Positions 1 through 7,074 of a stretch of DNA of 20,029 bases are shown here, piece after piece. The stretch lies in assembly GCA_031277235.1 (NCBI GenBank), contig JAITMT010000090.1:1-20029 (forward strand). The letters run 5' to 3'. Under the pieces are notes generated by a model. That model saw only the letters and a program-made list of their open reading frames with translations, had not been told where the DNA came from and did not search any database. Numbering within the stretch: the first letter of the stretch is position 1; each line of letters starts with the position of its first letter. The stretch is from Tannerella sp. GTDB taxonomy: Bacteria; Bacteroidota; Bacteroidia; Bacteroidales; Tannerellaceae. The position numbers and the translations under genes were made by a program.

Positions 1-721
1 TTTGCGCCCGAATAATATATTTCTCAATATCACCGGCTTCCATCGAAGCAGCATGTTTTTCCTTGATGGTCGTATAAATTTTTACGGCGTCGCTGTACAG
101 TTTCAGATTTTCGTAGGCAAGACCCGCTTTTTTCAGGTATATCGGACTGATAAAATCATCATTTGCCTGATTGACAGCCTTTTCAAAATAGGAAATACCT
201 TCCCTGATTTTGCTGTCGTCCGTCACGACAACCACCTGTCCCGACTTGTCCACTCCCGATTCCACGTAGCAATCGCCGATAAGTCCCAGAATCGCAGGCG
301 AAATATTGGGATCGTCGCTCTTAAACGACTTTAACGTGCTGATTGCGTTGTCGTAATCGCCCATATTGAAATAGCAAATTCCGGCATAAGCCTTTGCCAG
401 ATTCGCGGATTTTGTCCCGCCATATTGACTGATGATATATTCAAATCCGTCATAATCAACGCCGTTGCCATTGAGGGCGAGGTTGAACGAATCCGCCATA
501 AAATATTGTTCTCCCTTGAATATGGCAACCGCTGCATTTTTCGCTTTCGGTTTCATGTAAAGATTCTGATATGCCAGCACTGCACCGATTAATACGGCAA
601 TTGCGATGATACCGTAAGTGATATTTTTTTTGTTATTTTCGATAAATTTTTCAGAACGGGAAACAAATTCCCCTACTTCCATTTCGGCTTTCGTTGCCTT
701 TTCCGTCTCCTTTTTTGCCAT
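1..721 (-). CDS. Membrane-anchored tetratricopeptide-repeat protein (3' end cut by window edge)
   Basis: The frame stays open from an ATG at 721-719 down to the left edge, giving 240 codons with no stop, so the C-terminus lies outside. The N-terminus is charged and Lys/Glu-rich. It is followed by one hydrophobic segment at about residues 33-51 (ITYGIIAIAVLIGAVLAY), and the rest looks periplasmic. The soluble part has TPR-like helices, with motifs such as AKAYAGICYFNMGDYDNAI and later LKKAGLAYENLKLYSDAVKIY. This matches the YfgM/BamD-like TPR proteins commonly found next to recF in Bacteroidales, where an envelope scaffolding role is assumed but not demonstrated. It is transcribed divergently from recF. 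An exact TAATTTTG box lies about 43 nt upstream of the start. The gene appears nearly complete, because the last residues visible (EKYIIRAQ) resemble the end of the final helix pair. Confidence 0.8.
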   Translation of the reverse strand, partial: MAKKETEKATKAEMEVGEFVSRSEKFIENNKKNITYGIIAIAVLIGAVLAYQNLYMKPKAKNAAVAIFKGEQYFMADSFNLALNGNGVDYDGFEYIISQYGGTKSANLAKAYAGICYFNMGDYDNAISTLKSFKSDDPNISPAILGLIGDCYVESGVDKSGQVVVVTDDSKIREGISYFEKAVNQANDDFISPIYLKKAGLAYENLKLYSDAVKIYTTIKEKHAASMEAGDIEKYIIRAQ

Positions 722-763
722 AATTCGATGTTTATTTTCTTCTGTTTTTTTGATTTCAGGGTG

Positions 764-771
764 CAAAATTA
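764..771 (-). promoter_or_regulatory. Promoter -7 box of the TPR gene
   Basis: On the minus strand this reads TAATTTTG, an exact match to the Bacteroidota -7 consensus TAnnTTTG, and it lies about 43 nt upstream of the TPR start. No clear -33 TTG was identified. Confidence 0.55.
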
Positions 772-814
772 GTTTTTTTTATGGACATAACCTTATTTTT
801 TCAGAATATTTTTT

Positions 815-822
815 TACTTTTG
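815..822 (+). promoter_or_regulatory. Promoter -7 box of recF
   Basis: TACTTTTG matches TAnnTTTG exactly and would give a leader of roughly 27 nt before the recF ATG. It lies about 45 bp from the oppositely oriented TPR promoter, forming a compact divergent control region. No clear -33 element is visible in the T-rich upstream DNA. Confidence 0.5.
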
Positions 823-855
823 TAGTGAAAAATATTTTGTTTTTCTTTTAATTGT

Positions 856-1962
856 ATGATATTAAACAAGTTATCTGTAATGAACTACAAGAATATACGA
901 CAGGCGGAAATCGTATGTTCGACCAAGACAAATTGCTTTTTCGGCAACAACGGCGTCGGAAAAACCAATCTGCTGGACGCCATTTATTATCTGTCGTTTT
1001 GCAAGAGCCTCAGAAATACGGTTGACAGTCAGGTGATTTACAGGGGCGAAGAGATTTGCGTTTTGCAGGGTATTTACGATTTCGAGGGCAAGGATGAAGA
1101 AATTTTCTGTTCGATTCGTCCGGGGCTGCGCAAACAGTTCAAACACAATAAAAAAGACTATGACAAACTGTCCGAACACATTGGTTTACTGCCTATTGTA
1201 ACTGTTTCTCCTTCCGATTCCGACTTGATCAGCGGAGGCAGCGACGAGCGCAGGCGGTTCATTGACATGATTATTTCGCAACACGATAAAAACTACTTAA
1301 ACGCTCTGATTCAGTACAATAAGGCTTTGACACAGCGCAATGTTCTGTTGCGCGAGAAAAAACGCGACAAAACGCTGTTTGAAGCGATTGATATTCAGAT
1401 GGCTATCTACGGAAAACCTGTTTTTGAAAAACGCAAGTCATTTATAGACACGATCATACCTGTTTTTGAACAATATTATAAAGACATCAGTAACGCGCCT
1501 GAAAAAATAGGATTGAAATATATTTCACAGTTGGAAAATATTGATTTTGAGAAAGTTCTAAAAGAATCTTTTGAAAAGGACATGCTGTTGGGCTATACTT
1601 CGACGGGCGTCCACAAGGATGAACTGGAAATGACGCTTGACCGGCAATTGATGCGGAAAATAGGTTCCCAGGGACAAAATAAGACGTTTCTAATAGCCTT
1701 AAAATTAGCGCAATTTGCGTTTCTCGCCTCCAAGGCAAGTACGCAACCGATATTGTTGCTGGACGATATTTTTGATAAATTGGATTCCGAGCGCGTTGAA
1801 AAAATCATTCACCTTGTCAGCGGTGATTTGTTCGGTCAGATTTTTATCACCGACACCAACCGGAAATACCTTGATCGCATTTTGGAAGCCATCGGAAAGG
1901 ATTATTCGCTTTTTCGCGTCGAACAGGGAAATGTGGAATTGATGGAAAATAAAACAAATTGA
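856..1962 (+). CDS. recF: DNA replication/repair protein RecF
   Basis: This is a 368-residue SMC-like ATPase that loads recombination proteins at single-strand gaps with RecO and RecR. Walker A is GNNGVGKTN at residues 30-38. The ABC-type signature is GSQGQNKT at about 270-277. Walker B is ILLLDD ending at D303-D304, followed by a late ITDTNR motif. The YKNIRQAEI segment near the N-terminus is typical of the family, and the length is normal. The start is the first ATG after a TAnnTTTG promoter, with an A/T-rich leader as usual in this phylum. The DUF721 gene begins 8 nt after the stop, so the two are probably co-transcribed. Confidence 0.96.
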   Translation: MILNKLSVMNYKNIRQAEIVCSTKTNCFFGNNGVGKTNLLDAIYYLSFCKSLRNTVDSQVIYRGEEICVLQGIYDFEGKDEEIFCSIRPGLRKQFKHNKKDYDKLSEHIGLLPIVTVSPSDSDLISGGSDERRRFIDMIISQHDKNYLNALIQYNKALTQRNVLLREKKRDKTLFEAIDIQMAIYGKPVFEKRKSFIDTIIPVFEQYYKDISNAPEKIGLKYISQLENIDFEKVLKESFEKDMLLGYTSTGVHKDELEMTLDRQLMRKIGSQGQNKTFLIALKLAQFAFLASKASTQPILLLDDIFDKLDSERVEKIIHLVSGDLFGQIFITDTNRKYLDRILEAIGKDYSLFRVEQGNVELMENKTN

Positions 1963-1970
1963 GATACTGT

Positions 1971-2264
1971 ATGTTGAGAAGAAATACCCTAAAAATCAAC
2001 GATTTGATGCGAAATTACTGGAAAGAAAATCCTGAAATCTACCATCAAATGATGGAAGCGCGCGTTTGCAGGCTGTGGGGCGAGTTGCTGGGAAAAACCG
2101 TTATGCAATATACTTCAAATACTTACATTAAAAACCGTGTCCTGTTCGTGTCCCTGACCTCGTCTGTAGTGCGCAGCGAATTGATAGCCATTCGTAAACA
2201 ATTGGTTATCAAACTGAATGAGAACGCCGGAACCAATGTTATTGACGAGATTGTGATACGGTAG
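1971..2264 (+). CDS. DUF721 / DciA-like protein
   Basis: This is a 97-residue protein of the DUF721 family (Pfam DUF721/DciA). In bacteria without DnaC or DnaI, members assist loading of the replicative helicase. A central segment has the family's RLWGELLGKTV pattern, followed by the beta-rich stretch RVLFVSLTSSVVRSELIAI. The ATG at 1971 is preferred over a TTG at 1959, which overlaps the recF stop and adds four untypical residues. Position directly after recF is common in Bacteroidales and fits a replication role. The exact function in this phylum is inferred. Confidence 0.85.
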   Translation: MLRRNTLKINDLMRNYWKENPEIYHQMMEARVCRLWGELLGKTVMQYTSNTYIKNRVLFVSLTSSVVRSELIAIRKQLVIKLNENAGTNVIDEIVIR

Positions 2265-2342
2265 TTTTCTTGCCTTTATGAATTTTTTACCACACTTCCC
2301 AAAAAAATCCCAATATTTTTTTTGTTTTTGAAAAAATATGCT

Positions 2343-2350
2343 TACCTTTG
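2343..2350 (+). promoter_or_regulatory. Bacteroidota-type promoter in the recF-atoD gap
   Basis: TACCTTTG is an exact -7 box, with a TTTG at 2321-2324 giving an 18-nt spacer, close to the optimal 19. The next ATG (2355) is only 4 nt downstream, so any transcript would be leaderless or non-coding. Confidence 0.5.
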
Positions 2351-2354
2351 CGGC

Positions 2355-2483
2355 ATGATTGGGAACACAAACTACATATTACTAAAAACGGCGATTGACC
2401 GGCGCATGGTCGAAGCCCATATTATTCCGATCTCTGAATTGAAACATGAGGTTTTCGATATAACTGTGTCCCGTCGCAGTTAA
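2355..2483 (+). CDS. Possible small protein (42 aa), unrecognised
   Basis: An ATG-to-TAA frame of 42 codons starts 4 nt after an exact TACCTTTG box. The product begins MIGNTNYILLKT and ends DITVSRRS. It has mixed polar and hydrophobic residues, with no signal peptide, membrane segment or metal motif. I do not recognise it. The predicted transcription start falls near the ATG itself, so it would have to be translated leaderless. Otherwise the promoter drives a small RNA, or the reading frame is chance. The rest of the 2265-2598 gap is A/T-rich, and I see nothing else in it apart from the atoD promoter. Confidence 0.25.
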   Translation: MIGNTNYILLKTAIDRRMVEAHIIPISELKHEVFDITVSRRS

Positions 2484-2527
2484 GATTTTCTTTTCGGAAA
2501 AATTCAACCTATTTTTATCTTCTTTTT

Positions 2528-2535
2528 TATTTTTG
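2528..2535 (+). promoter_or_regulatory. Probable promoter of the lysine-fermentation locus
   Basis: TATTTTTG matches TAnnTTTG exactly and would give a leader of about 57 nt before atoD. No comparable box was found ahead of kat, kce, kdd, kamA, kamB or kamD, so this may be the main promoter for the 8.5-kb plus-strand locus. The -33 region is unclear. Confidence 0.4.
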
Positions 2536-2598
2536 TAAGGGAAATCTTCTTTTTCAACAGGAATTCTTTTATTTATAAACTCTTCTAATATCTACAGT

Positions 2599-3243
2599 AT
2601 GAATAAAATATTGTCCATGGAACAGGCAGTAGCAAAAGTTCAAAGTGGAATGACATTGATGATCGGCGGTTTTTTAGCCGGTGGCAGTCCCTTGAGGATG
2701 CTCGACCTGTTATCGCAAAGTCCGGTGAAGGATTTGGTTTTGATTTGCAACGATACGGCATTTCCCGACAGGGCGCACGGCAAACTCATCGCCAACAGGC
2801 AAGTGCGCAAGGTGATAACTTCCCACATCGGGACAAATCCGGTAACCATCGAACAGATGAACGCCGGGACGCTGGAAGTGGAATTTGTGCCCCAGGGAAC
2901 GCTGGCGGAACGTATCCGCGCAGGCGGCGCCGGACTGGGCGGCGTGCTTACGCCCACGGGATTAGGAACTTTGGTGGAAGCCGGAAAGCAAAAAATCACC
3001 GTGGAAGGCAAGGAATATCTGCTCGAAAAATGGTTGCGGGCAGACATGGCGTTGCTGAACGCTTCGACGGGCGACAGGAGCGGCAACCTGATTTACAAAG
3101 GTACTTCCCAGAATTTGAACCCCGTGATGGCGACAGCCGCCGACACGGTTATCGCAGAAGTGGGCGAATTGGTCGAAACCGGCGATTTGGTTCCCGAAAC
3201 CGTCCATACGCCTGGTATATTTGTCAATTATATAGTATTGTAA
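2599..3243 (+). CDS. atoD: Acetate/butyrate-acetoacetate CoA-transferase alpha subunit
   Basis: This 214-residue protein matches the alpha subunit of family I CoA transferases (AtoD/ScoA type), which move CoA between acyl-CoA and acetoacetate or acetate. Visible family features are the glycine-rich GGFLAGGSP near residue 24, the segment VEFVPQGTLAERIRAGGAG, GVLTPTGLGT, and the usual terminus VHTPGIFVNYIV. Length and end are normal, so the subunit is intact. The stop is followed at once by further stops in the same frame. The catalytic glutamate of these enzymes lies in the beta subunit (AtoA), which normally follows directly. Here the next 295 bp hold only a palindromic repeat element and then kat. 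In this locus the enzyme would activate acetoacetate released by Kce. Confidence 0.9.
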   Translation: MNKILSMEQAVAKVQSGMTLMIGGFLAGGSPLRMLDLLSQSPVKDLVLICNDTAFPDRAHGKLIANRQVRKVITSHIGTNPVTIEQMNAGTLEVEFVPQGTLAERIRAGGAGLGGVLTPTGLGTLVEAGKQKITVEGKEYLLEKWLRADMALLNASTGDRSGNLIYKGTSQNLNPVMATAADTVIAEVGELVETGDLVPETVHTPGIFVNYIVL

Positions 3244-3263
3244 TAATGATGAAGTTTCTGCAA

Positions 3264-3472
3264 ATTCCCCTCTTCGGAGCAGGGCTGTTAAGTTCTATTC
3301 CCGTCAGGGAATATCGCTCGGTAGAAAATGTTTCCCGTCGTCGGTTGCATTCCGTACGGAATGCATCCTATGGGCGAATGACCTTTCTACCGAGCGATGC
3401 ATTCCTAACAGAATGCCCAAATAATACCCAATTTATTTTAGAACTTGACAGCCCCACCTCCCGGAGGGAATT
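3264..3472 (+). repeat. MITE-like palindromic element between atoD and kat
   Basis: An outer inverted repeat pairs 3282-3297 with 3439-3454 (15 of 16 bases) and extends imperfectly to about 3264 and 3472. Inside it, ATCGCTCGGTAGAAA (3313-3327) has a perfect 15-base inverted copy at 3384-3398. At the centre sits the perfect 18-base palindrome GCATTCCGTACGGAATGC (3347-3364), and a further hairpin lies at 3399-3416. There is no transposase and no convincing coding frame. The layout is that of a non-autonomous palindromic repeat or MITE. A target-site duplication was not established. It fills the position where atoA would be expected. Confidence 0.65.
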
Positions 3473-3538
3473 TTTGCGCGGGATTTCATCGTATATACAA
3501 TCATCAAGTAGTAAATTAATCTTAAAAAACATTCAACT

Positions 3539-4783
3539 ATGTCACAGAAATTAAATTTGAAAGCATCTGAACAAATGTATGCAGATGCGTTGAACATGAT
3601 CCCCGGAGCCATTTTAGGCATCAGAAGACCTTACAACTTCGTGCCGGGCGAATATCCGATTTTCTTTGATAGCGCAAAAGGCGGAAGAGTGAAGGATGTG
3701 GACGGAAACGAATACATTGACTTCCTGTGCGCCTACGGACCCATCATTATCGGGCACCGCGAAGAAGAAATTGACAATGCCGCCATCGAACAGATGAGAA
3801 ACAAGGGCTTTTGTTTTTCATTGACGCAGCCGGTTCAAAACAAACTGGCTGAAAAAATGATAGAATTAATCCCTTCGGCAGAAATGGCGGTTTTCGTAAA
3901 AACAGGTTCCGACGCCACGACGACGGCAATCAGAGTGGCTCGCGGCGCTACGGAACGGACAAAAGTCGTTCGTTGCGGCTATCACGGCTGGCACGACTGG
4001 TGCGTGGAGGTAAAAGGCGGAATCCCCCCGAAACTCTACGAAGACGTGTATGAATTTCACTACAACGACCTCGACGCGCTCGAGGACATCATGAAACAGC
4101 ACGGCGACGACATGGCTGCCATTATCATCACGCCGGTGGGACATCCGCTTGCCGAAAAGGTGCAGATGCCGAAATCCGGTTTTCTGGAAGGCGTCAGAGC
4201 CATCGCCGACCGGTACGGTACCGTGTTGATTTTCGACGAAATCAGGAGCGGTTTCCGCGTGAATCTCGGCGGCGCCCAAAAGGAATTTGGCGTTACGCCC
4301 GACCTCTCCGTTTTCGGAAAGGCGATGGGCAACGGCTATCCCATCGGTGCGGTCGTCGGCAAAAAAGAATACATGAAAGTGCTTGCCGACAAGGTATTTC
4401 TCTCTTCCACCTTCTTCCCAAACAGCGTCGAACAGGTCGCTACACTAAAAACAATTGAAATTTTACAGAGAGACAATATCCTTGGAGAAGTTCGCAAAAA
4501 AGGCGAAATGTTCGGTAAACTGCTGGCGGACGCCGTGAGCAAGGCGGAGTATGACGTGGAACTTTCGGGTGCGCCCCTGATGCCGTTTATTACATTTAAT
4601 AAGGACAAGGACGGACTTTACAAGAAACTGCGCCCCGCGTTCTACACGGAACTGATTCGCCGGAATGTCTTCCTGCAGCCATTCCATCACGGTTATGTGT
4701 GTTACCGCCATACGGAGGAGGATTTGAAATACTCCGCCGATATGGTTGCGGAATCGTTTGGAGAATTGAAAAATTACATCTAA
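3539..4783 (+). CDS. kat: Class III aminotransferase, probable 3-aminobutyryl-CoA aminotransferase (Kat)
   Basis: This is a 414-residue PLP enzyme of the class III (HemL-like) aminotransferase family. It has the glycine/threonine phosphate-binding region VKTGSDATTTAIRVAR, the pyridine-contacting aspartate in DEIRSG (D233), and the Schiff-base lysine K261 in FGKAMGNGYP. Sequence alone suggests glutamate-1-semialdehyde aminomutase. However, it lies 13 nt upstream of kce in a lysine-fermentation locus that has no kal. This context fits the acyl-CoA beta-transaminase characterised from the Candidatus Cloacamonas acidaminovorans lysine cluster. That enzyme converts 3-aminobutyryl-CoA and 2-oxoglutarate to acetoacetyl-CoA and glutamate. 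The assignment to Kat rather than HemL is an inference from context, and no other tetrapyrrole genes are nearby. Transcription probably continues from atoD. Confidence 0.78.
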   Translation: MSQKLNLKASEQMYADALNMIPGAILGIRRPYNFVPGEYPIFFDSAKGGRVKDVDGNEYIDFLCAYGPIIIGHREEEIDNAAIEQMRNKGFCFSLTQPVQNKLAEKMIELIPSAEMAVFVKTGSDATTTAIRVARGATERTKVVRCGYHGWHDWCVEVKGGIPPKLYEDVYEFHYNDLDALEDIMKQHGDDMAAIIITPVGHPLAEKVQMPKSGFLEGVRAIADRYGTVLIFDEIRSGFRVNLGGAQKEFGVTPDLSVFGKAMGNGYPIGAVVGKKEYMKVLADKVFLSSTFFPNSVEQVATLKTIEILQRDNILGEVRKKGEMFGKLLADAVSKAEYDVELSGAPLMPFITFNKDKDGLYKKLRPAFYTELIRRNVFLQPFHHGYVCYRHTEEDLKYSADMVAESFGELKNYI

Positions 4784-4796
4784 AAGAACGCAACGC

Positions 4797-5618
4797 ATGG
4801 AGAAACTGATCATAACCGCCGCCATTTCCGGCGCCGAAGTTACGAAGGAAATGAATCCCGCCGTTCCCTACACGAAGGAAGAATTTGTGCGCGAAGCGAA
4901 AGCCGCGCGCGATGCGGGCGCATCCATCATTCATCTGCACGTGCGCATGGACGACGGTACGCCGACGCAGGACAAAAATCGCTTCAAGGAAGTCATGGAC
5001 GCCATTCGCTCGGCGTGTCCCGACGTTATCATCCAGCCTTCCACGGGCGGAGCCGTCGGGATGAGCAACGACGAGCGTTTGCAACCGACCGAACTGCATC
5101 CTGAAATGGCTACGCTCGACTGCGGAACCCTGAATTTCGGCGGCGATGAAATCTTTGAAAACACCGAAAATACCATCAAGTATTTCGGCAAGCGGATGAT
5201 TGAACTCGGTATCAAACCGGAACTGGAAGTGTTCGACAAAAGTATGATTGACATGGCGCTTCGCCTGCACCGGAAAGGTTTTATCCTGTCGCCGATGCAC
5301 TTCGATTTTGTGATGGGCGTGAACGGCGGAATTTCCGGCGAGATTCGTGATTTTGTCTTCCTGCGCGGCAGCATTCCGGCGGATGCGACTTACACGGTGG
5401 CAGGCGTCGGGCGGTATGAATTTCCGCTGGCGGCTATGGCTATCATTGACGGCGGGCATGTGCGGGTCGGTCTGGAAGACAATCTCAACATCGAAAAGGG
5501 AGTTTTGGCGAAATCCAACGGCGAACTGGTCGCAAAAGTCGTCCGTCTCGCCAAGGAGTTCGGTCGCGAAATCGCTTCTCCCGACGAGGCGCGGAGGATA
5601 CTGAATCTTAGTGTGTAG
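4797..5618 (+). CDS. kce: 3-keto-5-aminohexanoate cleavage enzyme
   Basis: Kce is a zinc-dependent TIM-barrel enzyme that condenses 5-amino-3-oxohexanoate with acetyl-CoA and splits it to 3-aminobutyryl-CoA and acetoacetate. The 273-residue length is normal for the family (BKACE, former DUF849). The metal ligands H46 and H48 sit in HLHVR after GASII. The third ligand region is GGHVRVGLEDN, with E227 and D228. The family segment PSTGGAVGMS is also present. The start ATG follows kat by 13 nt, indicating tight coupling. A long antisense open frame (4596-5459) is a compositional shadow. The gene is followed by 220 bp of repeats before kdd. Confidence 0.95.
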   Translation: MEKLIITAAISGAEVTKEMNPAVPYTKEEFVREAKAARDAGASIIHLHVRMDDGTPTQDKNRFKEVMDAIRSACPDVIIQPSTGGAVGMSNDERLQPTELHPEMATLDCGTLNFGGDEIFENTENTIKYFGKRMIELGIKPELEVFDKSMIDMALRLHRKGFILSPMHFDFVMGVNGGISGEIRDFVFLRGSIPADATYTVAGVGRYEFPLAAMAIIDGGHVRVGLEDNLNIEKGVLAKSNGELVAKVVRLAKEFGREIASPDEARRILNLSV

Positions 5619-5620
5619 TG

Positions 5621-5730
5621 TTTAGAGTTTAGAGTTATGTTTAAAGTTCAAAATTCAAAGTTTAAAGTTCAAAATTCAAAATTCAAAGTTTAAAGTTCAA
5701 AGTTTAAAGTTCAAAGTTTAAAGTTCAAAG
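5621..5730 (+). repeat. Heptanucleotide tandem array (TTYAAAR) between kce and kdd
   Basis: From 5640 to 5730 there are 13 uninterrupted 7-bp units, alternating mostly TTTAAAG and TTCAAAG with three TTCAAAA. Two TTTAGAG units precede them at 5621-5634, separated by TTATG. Exact 7-bp periodicity with point variants suggests slippage. It lies between co-oriented genes, so it is probably in the transcript but outside any frame. Confidence 0.9.
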
Positions 5731-5796
5731 CCTCCCCTCTTTTCCTGTTCCCCTCCCTTGTGGGGAGGGGTTAGGGGAGAGGTTGAGAGGGGCAGG
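5731..5796 (+). repeat. GC-rich CCTC palindromic repeat, copy 1
   Basis: The core hairpin pairs CCCCTCCC (5750-5757) with GGGAGGGG (5763-5770) around a short TTGTG loop. Imperfect outer arms follow, with CCTCCCCTCT on the left and TTAGGGGAGAGG on the right. The same right-arm pattern recurs at 8325-8411, and a single-hairpin relative lies at 9414-9450. It abuts the heptamer array directly and sits about 43 bp ahead of kdd. Confidence 0.75.
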
Positions 5797-5838
5797 TTGA
5801 GAAGAAAGGGACTTTCAAATTTACAAAATTAAAAAAAT

Positions 5839-6882
5839 ATGCAAAAACAAGGAAATAAACACGGCTTGCACCGTGTAATCGAGCCGAAAGGCGTGTTGCC
5901 GCAACCGGCAAACAAAATAGACAACAACATGGACGAAATCTACGATAACGAGATTTTGATTGATGTGAAGACACTGAACGTGGATTCGGCGTCGTTTACC
6001 GACATCAAGGCGCGCGCCAACCACGATCCCGAAAAAATCAGGGAAATCATGTTCGACATCGTTGCCAAACAGGGCAAACACCGCAATCCGTGGACGGGTT
6101 CGGGCGGCATGTTGCTCGGCACGGTCGAGAAAATCGGCGATGCGCTGAAGGGAAAAATTGACTTGAAGGAAGGAGACAAGATTGCGACTTTGGTGTCGCT
6201 GTCGCTGACTCCGCTCCGCATTGACAGGATCAAGGAAATCCGCGCGGACGTTGATCAGGTGGATATTGACGGAAAGGCGATTCTGTTTGAAAGCGGTATT
6301 TACGCCAAGATTCCATCCGACATGTCGGAAAAACTGGCGCTATCGGCGTTGGACGTAGCCGGAGCGCCCGCCCAAACCGCCAAACTGGTTAAGCCCGGCG
6401 ATACGGTGCTCATCATCGGTGCGGGCGGAAAATCGGGCATGCTTTGCTGCTACGAGGCGAAAAAGCGCGCCGGCGTAACCGGTAAGGTCATCGGCTTGTG
6501 TCACAGCGAAAAGAGCACGAAACGCTTGCAGGACTTGGGTTTCTGCGACCATGTATTTTCGGCGGACGCCACGCAACCGGTTGCCGTGCTGGAAAAGATA
6601 GAAGATCTTACCGGCGGACAACTGGCTGACGTAACGATTAACAACGTCAATATTCCCGATACGGAAATGACGAGCATTCTCTGCACGAAGGATACCGGTT
6701 TGGTCTATTTCTTCTCGATGGCGACGAGTTTCACCAAGGCGGCGCTCGGAGCCGAGGGCGTGGGCAGCGACGTAACCATGATTGTAGGCAACGGCTACAC
6801 GCGCGGTCATGCCGAAATCACGCTGGAAATATTGCGAGAAAGCGAAAAATTGCGGAAAGTATTTACGGAGTTGTATGCGTAA
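5839..6882 (+). CDS. kdd: L-erythro-3,5-diaminohexanoate dehydrogenase
   Basis: Kdd oxidatively deaminates 3,5-diaminohexanoate to 5-amino-3-oxohexanoate using NAD+ (third step of lysine fermentation). The 347-residue protein has the family's N-terminal pattern (HRVIEPKGVLPQPA, residues 11-24). HRNPWTGSGGMLLGTV follows, and then a Rossmann nucleotide-binding loop, GAGGKSGM, at residues 194-201. Length matches known Kdd proteins. The start ATG follows an A-rich stretch and lies downstream of two repeat blocks. Neighbours kce and kamA carry out the next and the first step of the same pathway. It is followed by 192 bp dominated by an array of small hairpins. Confidence 0.94.
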   Translation: MQKQGNKHGLHRVIEPKGVLPQPANKIDNNMDEIYDNEILIDVKTLNVDSASFTDIKARANHDPEKIREIMFDIVAKQGKHRNPWTGSGGMLLGTVEKIGDALKGKIDLKEGDKIATLVSLSLTPLRIDRIKEIRADVDQVDIDGKAILFESGIYAKIPSDMSEKLALSALDVAGAPAQTAKLVKPGDTVLIIGAGGKSGMLCCYEAKKRAGVTGKVIGLCHSEKSTKRLQDLGFCDHVFSADATQPVAVLEKIEDLTGGQLADVTINNVNIPDTEMTSILCTKDTGLVYFFSMATSFTKAALGAEGVGSDVTMIVGNGYTRGHAEITLEILRESEKLRKVFTELYA

Positions 6883-6911
6883 TATCCCGTTGCAAATTCA
6901 TCTTTCCGGAA

Positions 6912-7006
6912 GGAATGCCTCCGGACAACACGGAGGCATCCCTCCGGGAAGCATGGAGGCATCCCTCCGGACAGAACGGAGGCATCCCTCCGGACGGTAC
7001 GGAGGG
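6912..7006 (+). repeat. Tandem array of 23-bp hairpin units between kdd and kamA
   Basis: Three 23-bp units begin at 6932, 6955 and 6978, each starting GGAGGCATCCCTCC. A diverged 20-bp unit precedes them at 6912-6931 and a partial one follows at 7001. Each unit can fold as a 6-bp stem (CGGAGG/CCTCCG) with a CATC loop, the second unit being preceded by T rather than C. The 9-nt linkers (three shown as GGAAGCAT, GGACAGAAC, GGACGGTAC, the first including boundary bases) vary, while the hairpin is conserved. No protein frame is implied, since both strands are open only because of the repeat. Confidence 0.88.
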
Positions 7007-7074
7007 AAAGCCCGGGGAGAGACCGCAAGAATTGTATGGTGAAAAAAGTAGAAAATGATTTAAATTAAAAAACA

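Noticed and set aside
2745..3554. 269-codon plus-strand frame overlapping atoD and the palindromic element
   Set aside because: It is out of frame with atoD, is Arg/Gly-rich, and runs through the non-coding repeat. No protein family features.
3539..4783. Annotation as glutamate-1-semialdehyde aminomutase (hemL)
   Set aside because: The fold family is the same, but the operon position beside kce and the absence of kal favour the acyl-CoA aminotransferase Kat. It is kept as the alternative in the feature entry.
4596..5459. Long minus-strand open frame (287 codons) opposite kce and the end of kat
   Set aside because: It is antisense to two well-supported genes, is His/Arg-rich with no family resemblance, and reflects the GC-rich codon use of kce.
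6912..7006. Possible CRISPR array (repeats with variable linkers)
   Set aside because: Linkers are only about 9 nt, units are 23 bp in total, and there are no cas genes. It is a tandem hairpin repeat.
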